Assembly: GCF_900129035.1 (NCBI RefSeq)
Contig: NZ_FQTW01000005.1
Span: 62,001 to 126,000, forward strand
Direction: 5' to 3'
Source: Psychroflexus salarius
Lineage (GTDB): Bacteria > Bacteroidota > Bacteroidia > Flavobacteriales > Flavobacteriaceae
Length of the DNA: 64,000 nucleotides
Of the stretch, positions 1 to 8,874 are shown in pieces (positions within the stretch are counted from its first letter, which is position 1; every line of letters begins with the position of its first letter). Position numbers and translations under genes: made by a program. The notes beneath the pieces were generated by a model that saw only the letters and a program-made list of their open reading frames with translations, searched no databases and had not been told where the DNA came from.

Positions 1-2
1 CC

Positions 3-323
3 ATAATTCATTACAGTTTGCATTTTGTATTCATTGCTTGGTTTGCTCATCAATTTAAACGTCAAGAATTTGGTTGGTTTAAAGTTTACTTAATACTATT
101 GAGTAGCATGCTTATTGATATTGATCACTTATGGGCAACACCAATATTTGATCCTAACCGATGTAGTGTCGGTTTTCACACATTTCATTCTGAAATTTCA
201 ATAGCTTTATATATCTTAGTTTTTTTATTTTCAAAGGAATATTGGTTGAAATTACTCACGTTTGGATTAATATTTCATATCATTACCGATGAAATAGATT
301 GTTTAATGAGCACTTATTTTTAG
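3..323 (+). CDS. DUF6122-like integral membrane protein, 5'-truncated by the window edge
   Basis: The reading frame is open to the left edge. In frame it reads IIHYSLHFVFIAW before the first TTG (position 18), which resembles the usual start region of DUF6122 proteins, so the true start lies outside the window. The visible part is about 106 residues with three or four hydrophobic segments. The motif DIDHLWATPIFDPNRCSVGFH and a later HIITDEIDC give conserved Asp and His residues like those of YdjM-type membrane-bound metal-dependent hydrolases. I infer that relation from the motif; no activity is known to me for the family. The next gene begins 6 nt after the stop, so the two are probably cotranscribed. 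Confidence 0.75.
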   Translation: MIHYSLHFVFIAWFAHQFKRQEFGWFKVYLILLSSMLIDIDHLWATPIFDPNRCSVGFHTFHSEISIALYILVFLFSKEYWLKLLTFGLIFHIITDEIDCLMSTYF

Positions 324-329
324 TTCTAG

Positions 330-1130
330 TTGAAGTTATTGCACCAAATAGTACTGTTAGTTTTCAGTTTAGTTTTTAACTTAGTTGAAGCTCAAGATAA
401 CACCCGAAATTTAAAACTCATTAATAAATCAACGGTTAATTACGATCGCTTTTTAGGTTTTGATCAATTTGGATATCTTTATTATATCAACAACAATGTT
501 CTTTTTAAGGAACATAAAGACAAAAAAACCTTATTTCAATATCAAGAATTTGCTTTAGGAAACATTACAGCAGTTGATTTAACCAACCCATTAAAAATTG
601 TTCTCTATTATAACCAATCTAACCTTAGCATAATACTGGATAATAGGTTAAACGAGTTATTTCGTATTGACTTCAATCAAGTCGAAAATACATTAATTAC
701 AGCCATGGTTTCAACTTCTCGGCAAGACCAATTGTGGGTTTTCGACCTTAATGCACAAGTTTTACATCAATACAATTACAGAAATTCTCGCGTCGTTAAT
801 TCTTCCTTACCTTTAAAAGCGCCTTTTAATCACTTTGCTAGTGGCTACAATTATTTTTTCTATTCAAACGATAGCTTTTTGTATGGATTTAATGTTTACA
901 GCAACTTAGTATTAAATAAAAAGCAAGATATACCTATAAGTAAGTTACAGTTTACTTATCCTTATTTATTAATGATACAAGGAAAAAACTTAACCGTTTA
1001 TAATGTAGAGACTCAGCAAAGCAAAGTTTTTGATTTAACAAATATTCCTTATCAAGATGTGTTTTTGAACGATGAAAACTTATATATTTACGACGGAAAA
1101 ACATTAAAAACATATCAGGTTTCTGATTAA
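330..1130 (+). CDS. secreted conserved hypothetical protein, propeller-like
   Basis: This is a 266-residue protein with a clear Sec signal peptide (hydrophobic core about residues 5-18, probable cleavage after VEA at 21) and no lipobox Cys, so it should be periplasmic or surface-released. The start is TTG, 6 nt after the preceding stop; no ATG in a better position gives a signal peptide. The mature part is a run of short beta-strand-like segments with repeated aromatic and Asp-Gly or Asn-Gly turns, as in a WD- or NHL-like beta-propeller, but I cannot count blades with certainty. Similar proteins sit before the deoxynucleoside kinase gene in other flavobacteria (recalled, not checked). The function is unknown. 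Confidence 0.7.
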   Translation: MKLLHQIVLLVFSLVFNLVEAQDNTRNLKLINKSTVNYDRFLGFDQFGYLYYINNNVLFKEHKDKKTLFQYQEFALGNITAVDLTNPLKIVLYYNQSNLSIILDNRLNELFRIDFNQVENTLITAMVSTSRQDQLWVFDLNAQVLHQYNYRNSRVVNSSLPLKAPFNHFASGYNYFFYSNDSFLYGFNVYSNLVLNKKQDIPISKLQFTYPYLLMIQGKNLTVYNVETQQSKVFDLTNIPYQDVFLNDENLYIYDGKTLKTYQVSD

Positions 1131-1141
1131 AAATACGATTT

Positions 1142-1756
1142 ATGCATGTAGCAATTGCTGGAAACATTGGCGCAGGAAAAACCACACTAACACAGTTATT
1201 AGCAAATCATTTTGGCTGGGAACCTGAGTTTGAAGACGTACTAGAAAACCCTTTTTTAGAGGATTTTTATAACGACATGAAACGCTGGTCATTTAATCTT
1301 CAAATTTATTTTTTAAATTCAAGATTTAGGCAAATCCTTGATATTAGAGAAAGCGGAAAAGATGTAATTCAAGACCGAACTATTTATGAAGACGCATTTA
1401 TATTCGCACCAAACTTGCATGCCATGGGATTAATGTCTAACCGAGATTACGATAATTACAGCTCTTTATTTGATCTTATGGAATCGGTTACAAAATCACC
1501 AGATTTACTTATTTATTTACGTAGTAGTGTCCCTAATTTAGTAAAACAAATACAAAAACGCGGTCGCGATTACGAAAACTCCATTTCGATAGACTACCTT
1601 AATAGACTCAATGAGCGATATGAAGCTTGGATTGAAGGTTATAATAAAGGCAAATTACTCATTATTGATGTTGACGATCTTGACTTTGTTGGAAATCCAG
1701 AAGACTTAGGAGATATCATTAACCGCATTGATGGTGAAATTAATGGTTTATTTTAG
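1142..1756 (+). CDS. deoxynucleoside kinase (dNK family)
   Basis: The 204-residue protein phosphorylates deoxynucleosides to 5'-monophosphates in nucleoside salvage and is cytoplasmic. The P-loop GNIGAGKTT lies at residues 7-15. The dNK-family DR motif is seen in QDRTIYEDAFIF (about residues 79-90), and the lid arginines in KRGRDYENSI (about 139-148). The length is normal for bacterial dGK/dAK-type kinases. The substrate base cannot be read from the sequence. The gene starts 11 nt after the upstream secreted-protein gene and converges on a MazG-type NTP pyrophosphohydrolase gene 9 nt away, so two genes of nucleotide-pool control are neighbours. Confidence 0.9.
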   Translation: MHVAIAGNIGAGKTTLTQLLANHFGWEPEFEDVLENPFLEDFYNDMKRWSFNLQIYFLNSRFRQILDIRESGKDVIQDRTIYEDAFIFAPNLHAMGLMSNRDYDNYSSLFDLMESVTKSPDLLIYLRSSVPNLVKQIQKRGRDYENSISIDYLNRLNERYEAWIEGYNKGKLLIIDVDDLDFVGNPEDLGDIINRIDGEINGLF

Positions 1757-1765
1757 GCCAGCTAT

Positions 1766-2161
1766 TTAATCTTGTTCATTAAAAAATTGCTTTAAATTGG
1801 GTTTAAAATAATTAGAACCTTTCAAGACTTTACCATCTTCTCGGTAAATTGGTTTTCCATTTTCATCAAGCTTACTCATGTTAGAACGCTGAATTTCATC
1901 AAAAACAGCTTCAATTTTGTCTTGCATTCCGTGTGAAATCATGGTGCCACATAAGATATAAAGCATGTCTCCAAGTGCATCAGCGACTTCTACTAAATCA
2001 TTGTTTTGAGCAGCTTCAAGGTATTCCTCATTTTCTTCACGCATTAACTTGTAGCGAAGTAAATTAATATCATTACCTAAACTAGCTTTTGGTGTTTCAT
2101 TAATGGTTAAACCAAAAGATTTATGAAATTTTTTTACGGCATTAAGCGGTTTTTTAATCAT
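1766..2161 (-). CDS. MazG-like nucleoside triphosphate pyrophosphohydrolase
   Basis: A 131-residue all-alpha protein of the MazG/PRA-PH superfamily. The metal-binding signature is visible as REENEEYLEA (residues about 36-45) followed by EVADALGDMLYI (about 53-64), the ExxE...ExxD pattern that binds Mg2+. These enzymes cleave (d)NTPs or phosphoribosyl-ATP to monophosphate and pyrophosphate. Because there is no his operon here and the protein has a C-terminal extension, a housekeeping or salvage role is more likely than histidine synthesis; that is inference. It is divergent from the small membrane protein at 2196 and convergent with the deoxynucleoside kinase. Confidence 0.85.
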   Translation of the reverse strand: MIKKPLNAVKKFHKSFGLTINETPKASLGNDINLLRYKLMREENEEYLEAAQNNDLVEVADALGDMLYILCGTMISHGMQDKIEAVFDEIQRSNMSKLDENGKPIYREDGKVLKGSNYFKPNLKQFFNEQD

Positions 2162-2170
2162 AATTAGCTG

Positions 2171-2178
2171 TATTTTTG
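2171..2178 (+). promoter_or_regulatory. Bacteroidota -7 promoter element for the 2196 gene
   Basis: TATTTTTG matches the Bacteroidota -7 consensus TAnnTTTG exactly. It ends 17 nt before the ATG at 2196. Confidence 0.5.
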
Positions 2179-2195
2179 TGTAAAAATACGCTTTT

Positions 2196-2381
2196 ATGTT
2201 TACGACAGGTCAACTAATTTTTGCTACCTTATTTTTTATTGCCTTTGTTATTGCTATTTATTTTAGTTACCAAAAAGATAAAAATTTAAGACGTAAACAC
2301 TACAAAGGTTCTTATGCAGTGATTATTGCCTTTTTCATTTTCTTGATTGTTTTATTTTTAATGAAGTTTGTTTTACACTAA
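2196..2381 (+). CDS. small two-helix membrane protein
   Basis: The 61-residue product has two strongly hydrophobic segments (about residues 5-22 and 42-60) joined by a basic, polar loop (SYQKDKNLRRKHYKGS), so it is a predicted inner-membrane hairpin with the loop in the cytoplasm. An exact TAnnTTTG promoter element sits 17 nt upstream. Small proteins like this are found near rpmH or carB in flavobacteria, but I know no function. Confidence 0.65.
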   Translation: MFTTGQLIFATLFFIAFVIAIYFSYQKDKNLRRKHYKGSYAVIIAFFIFLIVLFLMKFVLH

Positions 2382-2482
2382 TAAAAAATTAATCAAATCC
2401 AGCTGAACTTTTAGTTGTTGATGATTTGTAATAAATTCAACAAAATCTTTAAATTGTTATTGGTGTACTTTAATTATTTATC

Positions 2483-2490
2483 TATATTTG
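2483..2490 (+). promoter_or_regulatory. Bacteroidota -7 promoter element for rpmH
   Basis: TATATTTG matches TAnnTTTG. A TTATTGG lies about 25 nt upstream as a possible -33 box. It leaves a 40-nt leader before the rpmH ATG. Confidence 0.5.
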
Positions 2491-2530
2491 CAACCGATAA
2501 ATTTTTAGTAAGAATAAATTATTTAGAGAT

Positions 2531-2692
2531 ATGAAAAGGACTTTCCAACCTTCAAAAAGAAAACGTAAAAATAAACATGGTTTTAGAGAGCGAATGGCGT
2601 CTAAGAATGGTAGAAAAGTTCTTGCTAGAAGACGATCTAAAGGAAGAAAAAAATTATCAGTTTCTTCTGAAATTAGCATGAGAAAACGATAA
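2531..2692 (+). CDS. rpmH: 50S ribosomal protein L34
   Basis: This 53-residue gene begins [18 protein letters not shown] and ends SSEISMRKR. The N-terminal KRTFQPS signature, the [16 protein letters not shown] core and the extreme Lys/Arg content identify ribosomal protein L34. It is a component of the large ribosomal subunit and binds 23S rRNA. The C-terminus is a few residues longer than the E. coli protein, as usual in Bacteroidota. It has its own upstream promoter element and its own strong terminator, so it is a monocistronic unit in front of carB. An open frame on the opposite strand (2482-2679) is only its shadow. Confidence 0.97.
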   Translation: MKRTFQPSKRKRKNKHGFRERMASKNGRKVLARRRSKGRKKLSVSSEISMRKR

Positions 2693-2717
2693 TCAATGTA
2701 TTATCATTTTTAATATA

Positions 2718-2749
2718 AAGGCGTTGTTTTTTTAACAACGCCTTTTTTT
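2718..2749 (+). terminator. Rho-independent terminator after rpmH
   Basis: A perfect 9-bp stem GGCGTTGTT/AACAACGCC (2720-2728 with 2734-2742) has a 5-nt T loop and is followed by seven T residues. Confidence 0.9.
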
Positions 2750-2781
2750 ATACCCGATACTCAATAGTTAACTTAAAAATT

Positions 2782-5637
2782 ATGCCTAAAAACCAAGATT
2801 TAAAAACAATACTTATTATAGGTTCAGGACCAATTGTAATTGGTCAAGCTTGCGAATTTGATTATTCTGGCTCCCAAGCTTTACGTTCTTTAAGAGAAGA
2901 TGGAATAAAAACGGTTTTAATTAATAGCAACCCAGCAACAATCATGACTGATCCTTCCATGGCAGATCATGTATATTTAAAACCACTTACTACAAAGTCT
3001 ATTATTGATATTTTAAAGAAACATCCTGAAATTGATGCGGTTTTACCAACAATGGGTGGTCAAACAGCTTTAAACCTTTGTATCGAGGCCGATGAAAAAG
3101 GCATTTGGAAAGATTTTGAGGTCAAACTAATAGGTGTCGATATTGATGCGATTAATATTACTGAAGATCGAGAGAAATTTAGGATGCTTATGCAAAAAAT
3201 CGGCATTCCTGTTGCGCCTTCAAAAACTGTGACCTCTTACTTACAAGGTAAAGAAGTCGCCCAAGAATTTGGATTTCCTTTAGTTATTCGTGCCTCATTT
3301 ACCTTAGGTGGTACTGGCGCTTCTTTTGTACATTCTGAAGATGAGTTTGATGAGTTACTTGAGCGTGGTTTAGAAGCCTCACCAATACATGAAGTTCTGA
3401 TAGATAAAGCATTATTAGGTTGGAAAGAATATGAGCTTGAATTACTTCGAGATGCTAATGATAACGTCACCATAATTTGTAGTATTGAAAATATGGATCC
3501 GATGGGGATTCATACTGGCGATTCAATAACAGTAGCACCAGCAATGACTTTAAGTGATCGCACTTATCAAAAAATGCGAGACATGGCCATTAAAATGATG
3601 CGAAGCATAGGTGACTTTGCAGGTGGTTGTAACGTTCAATTTGCAGTAAGTCCAGACGAAAAGGAAGATATTATCGCTATAGAAATTAATCCGCGTGTTT
3701 CACGTTCATCTGCTTTAGCTTCAAAAGCAACCGGTTACCCAATCGCTAAAATTGCAGCAAAACTAGCCATTGGTTATCATTTAGACGAACTTGAAAACCA
3801 AATAACCAAAACAACTTCAGCTTTTTTTGAACCTACTTTAGATTATGTTATTGTAAAAATTCCGAGATGGAATTTTGATAAATTTGAAGGCTCAGACCGT
3901 ACCTTAGGCCTACAAATGAAGGCTGTAGGTGAAGTCATGGGAATTGGTCGTTCGTTTCAAGAAGCACTTCATAAAGCAACTCAATCACTTGAAATAAAAC
4001 GAAATGGGCTAGGAGCCGATGGTAAAAGTTATACTGATTATAACCAAATTTTAGAAAAACTAGAGTTTGCCAGTTGGGATCGCGTTTTTGTGATTTATGA
4101 TGCCATCCAAATGGGCATCCCACTTAGTAGAATTCACGAGATTACTAAAATTGATATGTGGTTTTTAAAACAATATGAAGAGCTTTTTATGCTTGAGAAA
4201 CATATTTCAACCAATCATACCATTGATAATCTTGACGTTGATATTTTATTAGAAGCCAAACAAAAAGGTTTTGCAGATCGTCAAATTGCTCATATGTTAG
4301 GTTGTTTAGAAAGTGAAGTTTACAACAAACGAAAGGCGCTTAATGTTAATCGAGTATACAAATTAGTAGACACTTGTGCTGCTGAATTTGAAGCCCAGAC
4401 GCCATACTATTACTCAACTTTTGAAGCCAATGTGCAAACGCCTTCAGGCGATATCTTTACTGAGAATGAAAGTTCAGTGTCAGATAAAAAGAAAATTATA
4501 GTCTTAGGTTCAGGTCCCAACCGAATTGGTCAAGGGATAGAATTTGACTACTGCTGTGTACATGGTGTTTTAGCTGCAGCTGAGTGTGGCTACGAAACTA
4601 TTATGATTAATTGTAATCCTGAGACTGTTTCAACCGATTTTGATACAGCTGATAAACTTTATTTTGAACCTGTGTTCTGGGAACATATTTATGATATTAT
4701 TCAGCATGAAAAACCAGAAGGCGTCATTGTTCAACTTGGTGGTCAAACCGCTTTGAAACTTGCTGAAAAACTTAACCGCTATGGAATAAAAATTTTAGGA
4801 ACAAGTTACGAATCACTTGATTTAGCTGAAGATCGTGGAAGTTTTTCAAACTTGTTAAGAGACAATGATATTCCATTTCCAGAATTTGGTGTCGCTGAAA
4901 CTGCTGACGAAGCGCTTGCACTTGCTGATGAGTTAGATTTCCCTATTTTAGTGAGACCTTCGTATGTTCTAGGTGGTCAAGGCATGAAAATTGTCATTAA
5001 TAAAAAAGACCTAGAAGCACATGTTGTTGATTTGCTCAGAAAAATTCCTAATAATAAACTACTCTTAGATCATTATTTAGATGGCGCTATTGAAGCTGAG
5101 GCAGATGCTATTTGTGATGGCGAGAATGTATATATCATAGGTATTATGGAACATATTGAGCCTTGTGGTATACATTCAGGCGACTCTAATGCAACACTTC
5201 CACCATTTAATTTAGGAGACTTGGTTCTTGAACAAATTAAAGACCATACTAGAAAGATTGCTTTAGCCTTAAATACTGTAGGTTTAATTAACATTCAATT
5301 TGCCATAAAAGATGATAAAGTCTTCATTATTGAAGCTAATCCAAGAGCGTCTAGAACTGTTCCATTTATAGCAAAGGCTTACGGTGAGCCTTATGTTAAC
5401 TATGCCACTAAAATTATGTTAGGCCACAATAAAGTTACAGATTTTGATTTTAATCCAAAACTCGAAGGCTATGCGATTAAACAACCTGTATTTTCATTTG
5501 ATAAGTTTCACAATGTTAACAAGCAATTGGGACCTGAAATGAAAAGTACCGGCGAAAGTATTTTATTCATTGATAGTTTAAGAGATGATGAATTTTATGA
5601 TTTATACGCAAAGCGAAAAATGTACCTCAGTAAATAA
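2782..5637 (+). CDS. carB: carbamoyl-phosphate synthase large subunit, lacking the C-terminal allosteric domain
   Basis: The cytoplasmic 951-residue enzyme makes carbamoyl phosphate from glutamine-derived ammonia, bicarbonate and two ATP, feeding pyrimidine and arginine synthesis with CarA, which is not in this window. Two homologous ATP-grasp halves are visible: the first starts with IIGSGPIVIGQACEFDYSG (about residues 12-30), the second with VLGSGPNRIGQGIEFDYC (about 574-591). Each has its own HTGDS or HSGDS and EINPR or EANPR motif. The protein stops soon after the second ATP-grasp domain (MKSTGESILF, then about 20 residues), whereas the E. coli enzyme (1073 aa) continues into a MGS-like UMP/ornithine/IMP-binding domain. 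To my knowledge the short form is usual in flavobacteria. Confidence 0.96.
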   Translation: MPKNQDLKTILIIGSGPIVIGQACEFDYSGSQALRSLREDGIKTVLINSNPATIMTDPSMADHVYLKPLTTKSIIDILKKHPEIDAVLPTMGGQTALNLCIEADEKGIWKDFEVKLIGVDIDAINITEDREKFRMLMQKIGIPVAPSKTVTSYLQGKEVAQEFGFPLVIRASFTLGGTGASFVHSEDEFDELLERGLEASPIHEVLIDKALLGWKEYELELLRDANDNVTIICSIENMDPMGIHTGDSITVAPAMTLSDRTYQKMRDMAIKMMRSIGDFAGGCNVQFAVSPDEKEDIIAIEINPRVSRSSALASKATGYPIAKIAAKLAIGYHLDELENQITKTTSAFFEPTLDYVIVKIPRWNFDKFEGSDRTLGLQMKAVGEVMGIGRSFQEALHKATQSLEIKRNGLGADGKSYTDYNQILEKLEFASWDRVFVIYDAIQMGIPLSRIHEITKIDMWFLKQYEELFMLEKHISTNHTIDNLDVDILLEAKQKGFADRQIAHMLGCLESEVYNKRKALNVNRVYKLVDTCAAEFEAQTPYYYSTFEANVQTPSGDIFTENESSVSDKKKIIVLGSGPNRIGQGIEFDYCCVHGVLAAAECGYETIMINCNPETVSTDFDTADKLYFEPVFWEHIYDIIQHEKPEGVIVQLGGQTALKLAEKLNRYGIKILGTSYESLDLAEDRGSFSNLLRDNDIPFPEFGVAETADEALALADELDFPILVRPSYVLGGQGMKIVINKKDLEAHVVDLLRKIPNNKLLLDHYLDGAIEAEADAICDGENVYIIGIMEHIEPCGIHSGDSNATLPPFNLGDLVLEQIKDHTRKIALALNTVGLINIQFAIKDDKVFIIEANPRASRTVPFIAKAYGEPYVNYATKIMLGHNKVTDFDFNPKLEGYAIKQPVFSFDKFHNVNKQLGPEMKSTGESILFIDSLRDDEFYDLYAKRKMYLSK

Positions 5638-5650
5638 AGGCATTATATTT

Positions 5651-5691
5651 AAAAACAAAAACGCCACTAAATTTTAGTGGCGTTTTTGTTT
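5651..5691. terminator. bidirectional terminator between carB and the ABC-F gene
   Basis: The stem ACGCCACTAAA/TTTAGTGGCGT (5661-5683) is flanked by an A-rich left and T-rich right tract, so it can stop transcripts from both convergent genes. Confidence 0.85.
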
Positions 5692-5706
5692 AAATTTTTT
5701 AAACTT

Positions 5707-7374
<1,668 letters not shown>

Positions 7375-7441
7375 CTAATTTGTAAAGTTTCTATTTAAGG
7401 CTTTTAACGGTCGATTAACAGCTGACTTTGATTGCTAATGA

Positions 7442-7449
7442 TATATTTG
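7442..7449 (+). promoter_or_regulatory. -7 promoter element for the 7471 lipoprotein gene
   Basis: TATATTTG matches TAnnTTTG and lies 21 nt before the ATG at 7471. Its position inside the longer open frame favours 7471 over 7432 as the start. Confidence 0.5.
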
Positions 7450-7470
7450 TTTTCCTTTAATAAGTTTACT

Positions 7471-8874
7471 ATGAGATTTTTAGTGATTTTACTAGCAATA
7501 GGTTTATTTTCATGTAAAAAAAATACGAGAGAGGATACTTATTTAGGTGGTGAAATTATAAACCCGCTTGACTCAATTATTACTGTTAACCATAATAACG
7601 CTTTTATTGATTCTATAAGAATTAATAAAGATGGCAGATTTCAAAAACGCTTAAATATTACTAACGAAGGGATTTATACTTTTAGTCATTTACCAGAATG
7701 GCAATTACTTTATTTAAACCCTAATGATAGTCTTGCCTTCAGGGTGAACACAAGAGAATTTGATGAATCACTTACCTTTTCTGGAACATCATCAGTCGAA
7801 AATAATTTTTTGATTAACATGTATTTAATGAATGAAAAGAATGATGATTTAATTTTGTCTTATTATAAAATTCATCCGAAGTCTTTTGCTCATAAAACAG
7901 ACTCTCTAAAAAACCACAGAATTAATCAGCTAAACGATTTAAATGAAAAGCATGATTTTTCTGAATATTTTTTAAATGTTGCCCAAAAAAGTATTTTGTT
8001 TGAGTATTATGACATGAGAGAACGCTATGCTTTTTTAATAAGAAAATATTTTCCAAAGCGTAGCGACGATATAACAGATCAATTTTTTTCTTATCGCAAC
8101 GAGGTAAATTTTAATGATGAAACTATGTTGTTTCACATTGGTTATATGCGTTTTCTGGATAATTACTTAAAAAACAAATCAATTGAACATTGTCAACTTA
8201 AAAATAAATCTTGTTTTACACTCAATAGCTTTTCAAATATTAAATATCGTTTAGCTTTAGCTGATTCAATTTTCACAAATACTTTAATTAAAAATAAATT
8301 TCATAAGCGATTATTAGAGGAAGAAATTTTGCACATCAAGAATAAAAATCAATTGGCACAAGTTGAAAAAATCATAAAGGATTGTCAATTATCTGATGTA
8401 GACAAAAAAGATTTAAAATCTTCAGCAAATCTACAATCCTATTTTTTAGAAGGTAGGTTTGTAGGTGATGAAACCTTGATTACTTCAAATCTGGATAAAA
8501 TAAAAATGACTGATTTAATTGAAAATAGACCTTTAGTTATAACTACATGGTCTAATTTCTCTTCGGCATATTTAAATTTGCGTGAATCGATTTTAAGTGA
8601 CTTAAAACAGAAATATCCTGAAATAAAATTTGTGGGAGTTAATATTGATTATTTAAATGAAAATCAATGGCTTGCATCTTTAAAAAAATTAGAATTGAAC
8701 CCTAAGTTTGAGTTTAATTTAGAATTCTCTGAATCAGAATTACCTAATAAAAAATATTTAAAGAATCATATTAATCGTTTATTTATGATTACAAAAAAAG
8801 GATACCTTAAATTTAGTAATGTATCCTTTTCTGATAAAAATTTAGAATCAAAGTTATTACAGCTTCTTAATTAG
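7471..8874 (+). CDS. lipoprotein with a thioredoxin-like C-terminal domain lacking catalytic cysteines
   Basis: The frame is open from 7432, but the ATG at 7471 gives a proper lipoprotein signal (MRFLVILLAIGLFSCKK, lipobox LFSC with Cys15), so I choose that start (467 residues). The N-terminal region (about residues 25-100) resembles the DUF4369-like beta domain found in front of TlpA redoxins. It is followed by a long helical region, then a TlpA-like thioredoxin fold from about residue 345 (RPLVITTWSNFSSAYLNL). Where active redoxins have WCxxC this protein has WSNFSSA, so it cannot catalyse disulfide exchange. It is probably anchored in the periplasm or outer membrane. The last 8 bases overlap the 3' end of the convergent acyl-CoA ligase gene. 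Confidence 0.7.
   Translation: MRFLVILLAIGLFSCKKNTREDTYLGGEIINPLDSIITVNHNNAFIDSIRINKDGRFQKRLNITNEGIYTFSHLPEWQLLYLNPNDSLAFRVNTREFDESLTFSGTSSVENNFLINMYLMNEKNDDLILSYYKIHPKSFAHKTDSLKNHRINQLNDLNEKHDFSEYFLNVAQKSILFEYYDMRERYAFLIRKYFPKRSDDITDQFFSYRNEVNFNDETMLFHIGYMRFLDNYLKNKSIEHCQLKNKSCFTLNSFSNIKYRLALADSIFTNTLIKNKFHKRLLEEEILHIKNKNQLAQVEKIIKDCQLSDVDKKDLKSSANLQSYFLEGRFVGDETLITSNLDKIKMTDLIENRPLVITTWSNFSSAYLNLRESILSDLKQKYPEIKFVGVNIDYLNENQWLASLKKLELNPKFEFNLEFSESELPNKKYLKNHINRLFMITKKGYLKFSNVSFSDKNLESKLLQLLN

Noticed and set aside
952-1185. 77-codon minus-strand frame across the junction of the propeller-like gene and the deoxynucleoside kinase gene.
   Set aside because: It lies fully over two supported genes, and no recognisable family or start signal was seen.
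2382-2482. Considered as a possible riboswitch or leader element before rpmH.
   Set aside because: No stable stem beyond short AT-rich pairs and no recognisable aptamer core were found.
2482-2679. 65-codon minus-strand open frame.
   Set aside because: It is antisense to rpmH, whose product is a textbook L34 sequence, so the frame is a shadow.
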